A DNA stretch of 64,000 nucleotides from contig NZ_CP149571.1 of the NCBI RefSeq assembly GCF_037890695.1, forward strand, positions 3,936,001 through 4,000,000, written 5' to 3'. The position numbers and the translations under genes were made by a program. The first letter of the stretch is position 1. The number at the start of each line of letters is the position of its first letter. Below the pieces are notes generated by a model. That model had not been told where the DNA came from, made no database searches, and saw only the letters and a list, made by a program, of their open reading frames with translations. The DNA comes from Aeromonas jandaei (GTDB taxonomy: Bacteria; Pseudomonadota; Gammaproteobacteria; Enterobacterales; Aeromonadaceae). Of this stretch, positions 49,290 to 58,843 are shown piece after piece.

Positions 49290-52200
49290 TTATGGCTGTG
49301 ATGGATTGAGTGACAGCTCACGGCAGATCAGGGCAAACAGCTGCCCCTTGTCGTGGGCCGGGTTGAGGGTCAGCAGCTCGCGCAGGGTCTGGGCACACGC
49401 TTCGCGCTGATCCAGCCCCAGCAGGCCGAGGGCCCGGACCAGCAGGCAGTGCTGGCGGTGTTTGTGCTGCGGGTCGTCGTCCAGCACGATGAGATCCGGC
49501 AGCGAAACGGCGAAGAAGTCCGCCTCGACCGACTCGCCCATAGCCTGCTCGGCCCAGCCGACCATCCCTTCAAACAGACGCTGCGCCTCGGCAACCCGAC
49601 CAAGACGAGCCAGCGCCATACCCTGATAGAAGAGATAATCCACCGGCTGATCGTTGTAGTAGCGGCTGGCCCCCAGCGACCCCTGACCAAGACAAGCCGA
49701 TTGCAGGCACTGGGCCGCCAGACTCTGGTTGTCACAGGCCAGATGGCAGAGCGCCAGCAGGAAGTGGATGTCATTGTCGGTTTGCCCAACCAGACGCCCC
49801 TCCCCCAGATTGAGGGGATAGTTCAACGCCTGTTGCAGCAACGGAATAGCCTGCTCGTGGCGTCCCTGAGTCATCAACACCAAGGCACGGCGCTGCTGGT
49901 TGATGAGGTACTGGCCGGTCACCTTGCCCTCGCCCCCCTCCCAGGGGTGGAATTCGCGCAGCCGCAAGATCTCTGCCGCCGCATCCAGCTGACCGGTGAT
50001 GTGATAGAGGCTGAGCAGTTCGGCGGTCAGATCGTCGCGCTTGAGGGCGACCGCACGGTGCGCCTCCAGCAGCGCCAGCCGCTCTGCCGGAGCCATGGCA
50101 CAACGCTTGTGCAGTTGATCCAGCTCGAACAGCAGCCGCGCATCGTCCGGCTTGAGGGCAAAGGCCCGGCGCAGACACCGCTCGGCCGCCGCCATATCAC
50201 CCGCCTTGTTGAAGTGGTGGATACCGAGGTTGCGCCAGACCGGGGCAAAGTCCGGTGCCTGTTCGCACACCTGCTGCCACAGGGCAATCGCCTGCACATA
50301 GTTGCGCTTGCTGTAGTGAAAGCAGCCCAGCAGATAGCTGGCAAACCAGCTGTGGGAAAGCTGCGCCAGCATGGCCACCTCGCCCAGTGTGTTGGGAAAA
50401 CGTACCTTGCGGCCAAACGCCTGCTCGGCTCGCGCCAGCAGGGCATCCTGCGCCTCACCTTCCGGCAACAATGCAGCCTGGAACAGCAGCGGCAGGGTCT
50501 CCTCCACCGGCAGTGTTGAGAGCAGTTGCTGCGCCAGCTCGGGGCGACCCCAGCTCAGCAGTTCGCTGACGAGGAAGCAGAGGTTGGTGCCACGCCCGTT
50601 GCACAGGGTGCGCAGCGCTTCAAGATCGTTCGGCTGCTCGCTTGCCAGCCAGCGCAGGAAGGCCAGCTGATAGTGAAGTGGATAACGAACGCGCTGCTCG
50701 TCGATATAGGCGATGGCTGCCTCCGGCTCACCAGACTCCAGCAGGGCCAATCCCTTGAGAGCGATGGCGCCGTAGTGGGTACCGTTGACGGCAAGACTCT
50801 TCTCGACAAATTGCAGCGCTTGCGAGGCGTCGCGGCGCACCATGGCGATACGGGCCAGCCCGAGGAAGCCGCCATCGCGACAGTTGCCGCTCCAGGTCGC
50901 CTTGTAGAAGTCATCAAAGGCTGCATCGAACTGGCCGAGACGCTCCTCGATATGGCCGCGCAGCAAGCTGGCCTTGCCACACTGGGGGTTCTTGTTGAGG
51001 CGATGGGCACGGGTTAGCGCCTGATTGACGTAGACCAGCGCCAGCTCATAGTTGGCACGGTTGTACTCCAGCGTCGCCAGTGCCAGGTTGCAGCGATAGT
51101 CGCCACCATCCAGCTCCAGCGCCCGCTGGTAGTAATCAAAGGGCGAGCGGCTGGCGTGCAGATACTGCTCAAGATGCTGGCCGATGAAGTAGAGCTCGTC
51201 GACCGAGTCGAGATTGACGGCGGGCTCCGGCGCCGTGGCCGGATCCGGCAGGGCTTCGCCAGCGGGCTGATGCTCGAGGTAACTCAGCACGCACTGACCC
51301 TGCTCATCCAGCAGGCGTGCCTGCAAACGCCCCTCACTGGTGATGGCGAACGGCTCCAGCCATGCCTGACCCGGCTGCAGATCCAGAGGTTGCGTAAACA
51401 GCACGCCCCCCTCGTCGCTTACCTCGAAGCTGGCCCCGCGAAGTGGTGCTACCGCATAGACCCCGCAGATGAGGCCGTCATCGCTGCGCTCCAGCTTGAT
51501 GGCGGCGCGGGTGTTGGCGTTTTGCAGAGTACCAAGGGTGTTGTAGGGCAGGAAGTTTTGCACGAACACTTTCTCTTCCCCGGCATCCAGCCAGGTGAAG
51601 TCGGGCTGGTTGTCGGTATAGACCCCGGTCATCAGCTCGATGTAGGGGCCATTGTCATCGGTCAGATTGCGATCCCAAGCCAGACCGAAGTCACAATTGC
51701 CCCAGCTCCACTGCTTCTTGCCTGGCGAAACGTGGTGATCCGCCACGTGCAACAAGCCCCCCTGCTCGTCATGGTAGTAGGCACCGACGAAGTCGTAGTC
51801 GGACTTGTCCGCCATGTAGGAGGTGGGCACCGGAATATTGCGGTAACGGGAGATATCGACCCCGGCGGAGTAGTCCACCTTGTAGTAGGTGCCACGGGCG
51901 ATGGGGAAGGCGCTGACGTCGCGCTTGCCGTGGTCATAGACGGCGGTGACATCGGGCGGGAAGACGCTCTGGTGGGCATCGCCCCCTTTCACCGCCGGGT
52001 TGGACCACCAGAGGAAATGGCGCGGCGTGTCGTTGCCGTTGAACACCTTGCCGGTGATTTCGATGAGCGCCTTGTCGGGATAGAGGGTAAACCCCGCCAT
52101 TACCTGCAGACCGCGCATCGGCTCCACCTCGCCGAGCCAGACGGTCTTGGCGCCCCCCTCCAGTTCCGTAATGGTGAAGTCCACCGGCATGAAAGTGGTG

Positions 52201-52577
52201 GGTCTGTGGTGCTGCGGCCAGTTGAACTCGATGCCGCCGGAAATCCAGGGCCCCACCAGCCCCACCAGCGCGGGCTTGATCACTTCGTTGTAATAGACGA
52301 AATCCCGCTGCATCACCTTGTCGTAAGCACGGTGGATACGGCCACCCAACTCCGGCAGCAGCATCACCTTGATAAAGTCGTTCTCCAGCCAGACCGCCCG
52401 ATAGGACTTCATCTGCTTCTGGCCGGTGAGGGTATCGATAACGCCATAGGGATAGACAGCCCCCGAGGAGCCCTGATAGACCCGCTTCTCGAGAAACATG
52501 GGGTTGGGATCTTCGGCGCCTACCTCGTAGGTCGGCAGGGTGATGGTTTCGACCCAGACCTTGACATCAGCTCTCAT
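49290..52577 (-). CDS. DUF5107 and TPR protein of a sugar locus
   Basis: 1,095 residues from ATG 52577 (GAGGCGAG before). Residues about 1-330 are the DUF5107 beta-rich domain (PNPMFLEKRVYQGSSGAVYP, VGPWISGGIEFNWPQHHRPT, KRDVSAFPIARGTYYKVDYS), related to carbohydrate mutarotase-like folds. Residues about 460-1,090 are tetratricopeptide repeats (DYYQRALELDGGDYRCNLAL, WRNLGIHHFNKAGDMAAAER). The family's role is unknown; linkage to a sugar porter and an epimerase suggests sugar binding or processing in the cytoplasm (no signal peptide). Confidence 0.82.
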   Translation of the reverse strand: MRADVKVWVETITLPTYEVGAEDPNPMFLEKRVYQGSSGAVYPYGVIDTLTGQKQMKSYRAVWLENDFIKVMLLPELGGRIHRAYDKVMQRDFVYYNEVIKPALVGLVGPWISGGIEFNWPQHHRPTTFMPVDFTITELEGGAKTVWLGEVEPMRGLQVMAGFTLYPDKALIEITGKVFNGNDTPRHFLWWSNPAVKGGDAHQSVFPPDVTAVYDHGKRDVSAFPIARGTYYKVDYSAGVDISRYRNIPVPTSYMADKSDYDFVGAYYHDEQGGLLHVADHHVSPGKKQWSWGNCDFGLAWDRNLTDDNGPYIELMTGVYTDNQPDFTWLDAGEEKVFVQNFLPYNTLGTLQNANTRAAIKLERSDDGLICGVYAVAPLRGASFEVSDEGGVLFTQPLDLQPGQAWLEPFAITSEGRLQARLLDEQGQCVLSYLEHQPAGEALPDPATAPEPAVNLDSVDELYFIGQHLEQYLHASRSPFDYYQRALELDGGDYRCNLALATLEYNRANYELALVYVNQALTRAHRLNKNPQCGKASLLRGHIEERLGQFDAAFDDFYKATWSGNCRDGGFLGLARIAMVRRDASQALQFVEKSLAVNGTHYGAIALKGLALLESGEPEAAIAYIDEQRVRYPLHYQLAFLRWLASEQPNDLEALRTLCNGRGTNLCFLVSELLSWGRPELAQQLLSTLPVEETLPLLFQAALLPEGEAQDALLARAEQAFGRKVRFPNTLGEVAMLAQLSHSWFASYLLGCFHYSKRNYVQAIALWQQVCEQAPDFAPVWRNLGIHHFNKAGDMAAAERCLRRAFALKPDDARLLFELDQLHKRCAMAPAERLALLEAHRAVALKRDDLTAELLSLYHITGQLDAAAEILRLREFHPWEGGEGKVTGQYLINQQRRALVLMTQGRHEQAIPLLQQALNYPLNLGEGRLVGQTDNDIHFLLALCHLACDNQSLAAQCLQSACLGQGSLGASRYYNDQPVDYLFYQGMALARLGRVAEAQRLFEGMVGWAEQAMGESVEADFFAVSLPDLIVLDDDPQHKHRQHCLLVRALGLLGLDQREACAQTLRELLTLNPAHDKGQLFALICRELSLNPSQP

Positions 52578-52696
52578 CAATCTCGCCTCACTTAATACTT
52601 GTTAGTAAAAATTTCAGTGAGACCAGATTAGAATGGTTAAACCACTATTAATTGCCGAAAGATCACGCAATACAGTAAGCGGAGTTTAGTGAAGTG

Positions 52697-53902
52697 ATGA
52701 GCACAGGGTTGAACAACCAGAAGGTACGCCACCACAACAAGCAGGTACTGCTGGCCCTGCTATACCAGCTCAAGGAGGCGAGCAAGTCCACCCTGGCGCG
52801 CCATTGCGAGCTCTCCATTCCGGCGGTCAGCAAGATCCTCGACGAGCTGGTGGCCGAGGGGGCCATCAGCCACAGCGACCAGAACCTCTCCCAACGCGGC
52901 ATCAATGGCGGCAGCTACCGCATCGCCAGCGGCCAGGGGGCGATCCTCTGCCTCAATATCAGCCCCACCAGTCTGGAGAGCATTCTGGTGGACAACCTGA
53001 TCACCCCCCTCGACGACTACGCCGGCCAGAAAATTGCGCCGCAAACCCCGGACGAGCTGCTGCGCCTGATCGAGACCTGCTACTACCAGCACAAGCGCCG
53101 CCACAAGGGGCTGGCGATCCGGCTGGCCATCGCGGTACACGGTCAGGTCAACCCGGCGACCGGGGTGTCACAGACCATGCCCCAGGCTCCCTGGCACGCG
53201 CCGGTCGAGCTCAAGTATCTGCTGGAGGAGCGCCTCGGCTGCGAGGTGATGGTGGACAACGACTGCATCATGCTGGCGCTGGCCCAGAAGTGGCAGGGAG
53301 CGGAAAACGTCGGCGATTTTTGCGTCATCAACGTCGATTACGGCATCGGTTCGGCCTTCATCATCAATGGCCAGATCTACCGGGGAGCCCTGTTTGGCAG
53401 CGGCCAGATCGGCCACACCATCATCAACCCGGATGGCAGCGCCTGTGCCTGCGGCCGTTACGGCTGTCTGGAGACGGTCGCCTCCCTCTCGGCCATCAAG
53501 AAGCGGGCCCGGGTCTTTCTCAAGCAACAGGGGGCAGATCCCGCTGCGCTGGCGGAGGGGCGTGTCGGCACAGCCCAGCTGCTGACACGCTACCAGCAGG
53601 GGGATCCCATGATCCGGGCCATGGTGGACGAGGGAGCACGCGCCATTGGCCTGAGCCTCTACAACTTCCTCAACATCCTCAACATCAACCGTATCTGGCT
53701 CTATGGCCGCAGCTGCGGTTTTGGCGAGGAGTGGCTGCAGGCCATCATCCACCAGACCGGCGCCAACCCGTTCGACTGCAGCGATGCCGTCAATGCCACC
53801 CACATCCGTTTTGGCCAGCTCAGCCGCGCCCAGCAAGTGATGGGGATTGGCTATCTCTACGTTGAGCGCGAGCTGGGGGCGAGTCAGCCCGCCGCCAGAT
53901 AG
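52697..53902 (+). CDS. ROK-family transcriptional repressor
   Basis: 401 residues from ATG 52697; GTG 52694 is also possible. N-terminal winged HTH (HHNKQVLLALLYQLKEASKS, TLARHCELSIPAVSKILDEL) and a C-terminal ROK domain with DYGIGSAFIINGQIYRGALF, GSGQIGHTIINPDG and the zinc motif CACGRYGCLETVAS. Divergent from the DUF5107 gene over a 119-bp gap (52578-52696), so it most likely controls that operon in response to a sugar. Confidence 0.87.
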   Translation: MSTGLNNQKVRHHNKQVLLALLYQLKEASKSTLARHCELSIPAVSKILDELVAEGAISHSDQNLSQRGINGGSYRIASGQGAILCLNISPTSLESILVDNLITPLDDYAGQKIAPQTPDELLRLIETCYYQHKRRHKGLAIRLAIAVHGQVNPATGVSQTMPQAPWHAPVELKYLLEERLGCEVMVDNDCIMLALAQKWQGAENVGDFCVINVDYGIGSAFIINGQIYRGALFGSGQIGHTIINPDGSACACGRYGCLETVASLSAIKKRARVFLKQQGADPAALAEGRVGTAQLLTRYQQGDPMIRAMVDEGARAIGLSLYNFLNILNINRIWLYGRSCGFGEEWLQAIIHQTGANPFDCSDAVNATHIRFGQLSRAQQVMGIGYLYVERELGASQPAAR

Positions 53903-54229
53903 CGCTACGACCGCACATCAAATTGAGCGCACAAAACAGGAGTAGCCAACACTGCTGGTCGGCTGCTCCCGATGTCGCTTGTCGCCCCACAAACCGAAAC
54001 AAAAGTTGCACATTTTATGATGTACTTCACCACTCCACCACAGATAAGCACCATCAAAAATACAGTTTAAAGCTGCTTAAATAGCCATAAACATCAATAC
54101 AACACCATGTTTTAACTCGATATAGGTAGCCAGCATCGGGTTATCGTTCCGCAGAGTGCGTCACCTGTGAAATCGTTTTCTTTTTAGACAGAGAACCTGA
54201 GTTAAATCAAATAAAGTTGCATATCATCT
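53903..54229. other. Intergenic region before the formate dehydrogenase gene
   Basis: AT-rich, no gene supported. It separates the ROK gene from the structured leader at 54230-54297. No clear FNR or CRP site could be assigned by eye. Confidence 0.4.
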
Positions 54230-54297
54230 TTGGTATGGTGAGGAGATACCAAGCGATCCTCTCTGTCGCTTCCCCTGCTGGCTCCGCCAGATGCAGC
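54230..54297 (+). ncRNA. Structured leader RNA with complementary hairpin loops upstream of formate dehydrogenase
   Basis: Hairpin 1: TTGGTAT/ATACCAA (54230-54252) with loop GGTGAGGAG. Hairpin 2: GCGA/TCGC (54253-54269) with loop TCCTCTCTG, stacked on hairpin 1. Loop bases GAGGA and TCCTC are complementary, so a kissing contact is possible. Hairpin 3: CTGCTGGC/GCCA..GCAG (54275-54296). The start codon follows 34 bases later. Confidence 0.5.
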
Positions 54298-54330
54298 ATT
54301 TTCTGCGCCTTGAAAGCGAGTTATGACGCC

Positions 54331-57300
54331 ATGATCACCATCACCCTCGATGGGGCTCAGTTGACGGTTGACCCGACCAGAACCCTGCTCCAGATAGCCA
54401 AACAGCACCAGATCGATATCCCCTCCCTGTGCGGTGACAACACCAGCGCTCCCAAGACGCCGTGCGATCTCTGCGTGGTAGAGATTGCCGGGCTAGGCAT
54501 CCGGCGCGCCTGCGAGACGCGCCCCAAGGCAGGGATGATGGTCACGACCCAAAGCGATGCCCTGCGCGCACACCGCCAGCAGGCGCTCGGCCGCATCCTC
54601 GCAGATCACTACGCCGATTGCGAAGCCCCCTGCCAGCGCGCCTGTCCGGCCGGGGTGGACATTCAATCCTATCTGCACCACATCGCCATGGGGGAGCACG
54701 AGGCGGCCATGGCCGTCATCAAGCAGACCCTGCCAATGCCTCTTTCCATCGGCCGGGTCTGCCCCGCTTTTTGTGAAGCGGAGTGCCGCCGTGCTCTGGT
54801 GGATGAGCCGCTGGCCATTCGTCAGCTCAAGCGCCATGCCGCCGATCTCGATCTGGCCGAAATTGCCCCCTATCAACCGGCAAAGAAGCCCGCCAAGGGC
54901 AAGCGGGTGGCCATTATCGGCAGCGGCCCGGGCGGACTCACCTGCGGTTACTATCTGGGTTACGAGGGGTTCGAGGTCGATCTGTTCGAGGCGATGCCCG
55001 AAGCGGGTGGTTGGCTGCGCTACGGCATCCCCGAATACCGGCTGCCCAAGGCGATCCTCGATCAGGAGATCGACCTGATGTGTCAAAGCGGCATGCGGAT
55101 CCACACCAGGCAGCGACTGGGCCACCAGATCACCCTCTCGGCACTGTGCCGCGACTATGATGCGGTCTGTCTGGCAGTCGGCGCCTCCAAGGCCGTACCG
55201 ATGGATTACCCAGGCAGCACTCTGGCCGGTTGCTATCTCGGGGTCGATTACCTCAAGGATCGGATGCTGGCCAAGCGGCTCACCACCGGCAAGAAAGTCG
55301 CGGTGATCGGCGGCGGCAACACGGCCATCGACTGCGCCCGCACAGCGGTACGCCTCGGCGCCGAAACCACCCTTATCTATCGCCGCACCCGCGCCGAGAT
55401 GCCCGCCGAAGCCTACGAAATCGACGAGGCGGAGCATGAAGGGGTGCGCTTCCTGATGCTGACCAATCCGGTGGAGAATCTGCCGGACAGCCGTGGCCGC
55501 GTCTGTCAGGTGCGCCTCGAGAAGATGGCCCTCGGCGAGCCGGACGCCTCCGGTCGCCGCCGCCCGGAGCCAACCGGCGAGTACCTCATTGAAGAGTTTG
55601 ATACCGTGATTGCGGCTGTGTCACAGCAGCCGGATCTTAGCTTTATGGAAGGGGAGCCCCTCCCCCTCCCCTTCACCCGCTGGCAGACGCTGGAGTCCCA
55701 CCCCGAGACCATGCACAGCGGCCACGGCAACCTGTTCGCCATCGGCGATCTGCGCCGCGGGCCCGCCACCGCCATTGAGGCGGTTGCCGATGGGCGCAAG
55801 GCGGCGCAGGCCATCGATCAGTTCCTCCACGGTGACATGATCGATCCGGTTCGTCCTTTCAACGCCTGCAAGGCCCCCAAACTCAAGCAGGTCGATCCCG
55901 CCCAGTTTGCTCACCTGAAAAAAGTCGCCCGTACCATCATGCCTCATTTGGCAGATAAAGATCGCGAGGGCAGCTTTGCCGAGGTGGAGCGTGGTTTGAG
56001 TGATGCCGATGCCCGCAGCGAAGCCAGCCGCTGCCTCGAGTGCGGCTGTCAGGCCAACACCGATTGCGCGCTGCGCGACTATGCCACCGAATACGAGGTC
56101 GATCAGAGCGCCCTCGATACCAGCCAGTGTCAGAAGTTTGCAGTGGATAACAGCAGCGAATTTATCGTGTTCGATGCCAACCGCTGCATCGGCTGCGGCC
56201 AGTGCGTGCAGACCTGTGGTGAGCAAGCGGTGCAGGGAGTGCTGCACTTTGCCAAGCACAGCGATGGCACCCTCTCGAACCGCCCGCAGTTCGACAGCGG
56301 GCTGGCAATGGGTGACTCCCACTGCGTGCAGTGCGGCGCCTGCGTACAGGTCTGCCCCACCGGTGCCCTGGTGGATGCCCGCGACAAGTCGCAGGGGCGC
56401 ACCGAGCTGCTCACGCCGGTCAATACCATCTGCACCTACTGCGGGGTCGGCTGCGGCGTCACCCTCTATGTCGATGAGGCGCGCAACCGCATCCGCTATG
56501 TGGAGGGGAACCGCAACTCACCGGTCAACCAGGGGCTGCTCTGCGTCAAGGGACGCTTCGGCTTTGACTTTATCCAGAGCGAGGAGCGCCTCACTACCCC
56601 GCTCATTCGCAAGGATGGCGAGCTGGTGCCCGCCAGCTGGCAAGATGCCATTGAGCTGGTTGCAGAACGCTTCACCGCCCTGCGCCAACGTTATGGCAGC
56701 GATGTGCTGGCAGGTTTCTCGTCGGCCAAAACCACCAACGAAGAGAACTACCTGTTCCAGAAGTTCATGCGCCGGGAGCTTGGCACCAACAACGTGGATC
56801 ACTGCGCGCGGCTCTGCCACGCCTCCACCGTCACCGGGCTGGAAGCGTCACTCGGCAGCGGCGCCATGACCAACGACATCCCGAGCATTGATCACTCGGA
56901 CCTTATCTTCATCATCGGCTCCGACACTTCGGCGGCCCACCCCATCATCGGCTCCCATATCAAGCGGGTGGTGAAAACGGGCAAGGCACGGCTGGTAGTG
57001 GCCGATCCGAAACGGATCGAGATGGCGAACCACGCCAGCCTCTATCTGGCCCACCGCCCCGGCACCGACGTGATGCTGCTCAACGGCCTTATGCAGCAGA
57101 TCATAAAGAACGAGTGGCACGACAAGGCCTATATCGCCGAGCGGGTGGAAGGGTTCGAGGCATTGCAAGCGGAGGTGCTCTCCCCGGCCTATGCCCCGGA
57201 CAAGGTGGCTCTGGTCACCGGCGTACCGGCTGAACAGGTGATCGAGCTCGCGCGCCTCATCGGCACCGCCGAACGTACCGCCATCTACTACTCGATGGGG

Positions 57301-58521
57301 ATCACGCAGCACACAACCGGCCACGACAACGTGCGAGCCATCGCCAACCTGCAACTGCTGTGCGGCAACATCGGCATCGAAGGGGGCGGCATCAACCCGC
57401 TGCGGGGCCAGTCCAACGTACAAGGGGCCTGTGACATGGGAGCGTTGCCCAACTGCCTGCCCGGCTATCAGAAGGTGGCAAACCCAGAGGTGCATGCCCG
57501 CTTCGCAACCGCCTGGCAGCAGCCGAACTTGCCGCGCACACCGGGCCTAACCCTCACCGAAACCATAGATGCCGCCTGTGCGGGCAGCATCAAGGGGCTC
57601 TATGTGATGGGGGAAAACCCGGTGCTGAGCGATCCGGATCAGCACCACGTCATCGAAGGGCTCAAGCAGCTGGAGTTTCTGGTGGTGCAGGATATCTTCC
57701 TCTCGGAAACCGCCCAGCTCGCCGATGTGGTGCTCCCCTCCTGCTCCTTTGCCGAGAAGAGCGGCCATTTCACCAACACCGAGCGGCGGGTGCAGCGCAT
57801 CTCCCCCGCTCTCAAGGCGCCGGGTGACGCGCGGGAGGATTGGTGGATCATCCAGCAGATCGCCAACGCCATGGGTGGCGACTGGCGCTATCAAAGCCCG
57901 CAGGAGATCACCGCCGAGATCTGCCGGGTCACCCCGCAATACGCCGGCATCCAGTGGGATAAGGTGGGTGTACAGGGGCTGCAGTGGCCGTGCAACGACG
58001 CGGCGCCCGAAGGCACTCGCCTGCTCCACGGCAAGCAGTTCACCCGCGGCAAGGGGGAGATGGTCGCGACCCCGTTCCGCTATGCCGCCGAACTGCCCGA
58101 CGAGACCTATCCCATCGTGCTCACTACCGGCCGCCTGCTGGAGCAGTTCCACACCGGCACCATGACCCGCAAGACCAGGGGGCTCGACAAACTGGCTGGC
58201 CCGCGAGTGATGATGAGCGTGGCGGACGCCGAGCGGATGGGGATCAGCAACAGTGAGCGGGTGAAGGTCACCAGCCGCCGCGGCCATATCGAGCTACCCG
58301 CCTTCGTCACCAAGCGGATGCAACCGGGCGTGGTCTTTATCCCGTTCCACTTCGCCGAAGCCCCGGCCAACCGGCTCACCATCAATGCCACCGATCCCCA
58401 CGCCAAGATCCCCGAATTCAAGGTAGCGGCAGTGCGCATCGACAAGCTGGTGTGCCCGAGAGAAGGAGAGCAACACACCATGCAGGCGGAACCAGCCAAG
58501 CCAGACATCGAGGTTGCCTGA
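54331..58521 (+). CDS. Formate dehydrogenase alpha-type fusion: GltD-like flavoprotein + ferredoxins + molybdopterin domain
   Basis: 1,396 residues from ATG 54331. In order: a 2Fe-2S ferredoxin domain (1-80, LCGDNTSAPKTPCDLCVVEI); a glutamate-synthase small-subunit-like part (about 90-560) with its N-terminal Fe-S motif CEAPCQRACPAGVDIQ, FAD site VAIIGSGPGGLTCG and NAD(P) site VAVIGGGNTAIDCA; two 4Fe-4S motifs (CIGCGQCVQTCGEQ, CVQCGACVQVCPTG); the bis-MGD domain starting ICTYCGVGCGV; Cys829 in DHCARLCHAST as Mo ligand instead of selenocysteine; and a C-terminal dinucleotide-binding domain (LTTGRLLEQFHTGTMTRKTR). No Tat signal, so cytoplasmic. Predicted to couple formate oxidation to NAD(P)H in one chain. 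Confidence 0.85.
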   Translation: MITITLDGAQLTVDPTRTLLQIAKQHQIDIPSLCGDNTSAPKTPCDLCVVEIAGLGIRRACETRPKAGMMVTTQSDALRAHRQQALGRILADHYADCEAPCQRACPAGVDIQSYLHHIAMGEHEAAMAVIKQTLPMPLSIGRVCPAFCEAECRRALVDEPLAIRQLKRHAADLDLAEIAPYQPAKKPAKGKRVAIIGSGPGGLTCGYYLGYEGFEVDLFEAMPEAGGWLRYGIPEYRLPKAILDQEIDLMCQSGMRIHTRQRLGHQITLSALCRDYDAVCLAVGASKAVPMDYPGSTLAGCYLGVDYLKDRMLAKRLTTGKKVAVIGGGNTAIDCARTAVRLGAETTLIYRRTRAEMPAEAYEIDEAEHEGVRFLMLTNPVENLPDSRGRVCQVRLEKMALGEPDASGRRRPEPTGEYLIEEFDTVIAAVSQQPDLSFMEGEPLPLPFTRWQTLESHPETMHSGHGNLFAIGDLRRGPATAIEAVADGRKAAQAIDQFLHGDMIDPVRPFNACKAPKLKQVDPAQFAHLKKVARTIMPHLADKDREGSFAEVERGLSDADARSEASRCLECGCQANTDCALRDYATEYEVDQSALDTSQCQKFAVDNSSEFIVFDANRCIGCGQCVQTCGEQAVQGVLHFAKHSDGTLSNRPQFDSGLAMGDSHCVQCGACVQVCPTGALVDARDKSQGRTELLTPVNTICTYCGVGCGVTLYVDEARNRIRYVEGNRNSPVNQGLLCVKGRFGFDFIQSEERLTTPLIRKDGELVPASWQDAIELVAERFTALRQRYGSDVLAGFSSAKTTNEENYLFQKFMRRELGTNNVDHCARLCHASTVTGLEASLGSGAMTNDIPSIDHSDLIFIIGSDTSAAHPIIGSHIKRVVKTGKARLVVADPKRIEMANHASLYLAHRPGTDVMLLNGLMQQIIKNEWHDKAYIAERVEGFEALQAEVLSPAYAPDKVALVTGVPAEQVIELARLIGTAERTAIYYSMGITQHTTGHDNVRAIANLQLLCGNIGIEGGGINPLRGQSNVQGACDMGALPNCLPGYQKVANPEVHARFATAWQQPNLPRTPGLTLTETIDAACAGSIKGLYVMGENPVLSDPDQHHVIEGLKQLEFLVVQDIFLSETAQLADVVLPSCSFAEKSGHFTNTERRVQRISPALKAPGDAREDWWIIQQIANAMGGDWRYQSPQEITAEICRVTPQYAGIQWDKVGVQGLQWPCNDAAPEGTRLLHGKQFTRGKGEMVATPFRYAAELPDETYPIVLTTGRLLEQFHTGTMTRKTRGLDKLAGPRVMMSVADAERMGISNSERVKVTSRRGHIELPAFVTKRMQPGVVFIPFHFAEAPANRLTINATDPHAKIPEFKVAAVRIDKLVCPREGEQHTMQAEPAKPDIEVA

Positions 58522-58637
58522 GGGGAATAGCAAACCCTGAGTAGCCGCCTGCCGGGAGAGTTGGCCCGCAGGCCTTCCTCCTTGGTGTTGCAATAGCAAA
58601 AGAGGGGTATGAGAAGGGGCCACCAACCAAAAAGCAC

Positions 58638-58670
58638 AAAGGGTTAGCTTCACTGAGAAGCTAACCCTTT
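58638..58670. terminator. Bidirectional terminator between formate dehydrogenase and tRNA-Thr
   Basis: AAAGGGTTAGCTT/AAGCTAACCCTTT 13-bp perfect stem with a 7-base centre, with T-rich flank on the plus side (TGTTTTAT) and a T-run on the minus side after TTTGTGC. Confidence 0.85.
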
Positions 58671-58678
58671 GTTTTATA

Positions 58679-58754
58679 TGGTGCCGATAAGGGGAATCGA
58701 ACTCCTGACCTTCGCATTACGAATGCGCTGCTCTACCAACTGAGCTATACCGGC
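58679..58754 (-). tRNA. tRNA-Thr: tRNA-Thr(CGU)
   Basis: A 76-nt cloverleaf on the minus strand with encoded CCA: acceptor GCCGGTA/TATCGGC, D-arm GCTCAGTTGGTAGAGC, anticodon loop TTCGTAA (anticodon CGT), and T-arm CAGGAGTTCGATTCCCCT. Close to the E. coli thrW-type tRNA by memory. Confidence 0.95.
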
Positions 58755-58843
58755 TTGTTGCCAGCCAGATTCATGATAAATGGCTGGCGTGTCAATCGAG
58801 CCAACTCGATTTTATGAGTTGGCTCATGGTGTTAGCGCCCGAT

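Noticed and set aside
51156..52595. 479-aa plus-strand frame over the DUF5107 gene
   Set aside because: Shadow frame; the minus-strand protein has recognisable domains and repeats.
54230..54297. Known Moco riboswitch
   Set aside because: Structured and upstream of a molybdoenzyme, but the consensus core could not be matched by eye; kept only as an uncharacterised leader.
54217..54330. Upstream start for the formate dehydrogenase at 54217
   Set aside because: It would translate the structured leader and add 38 residues not expected before the ferredoxin domain.
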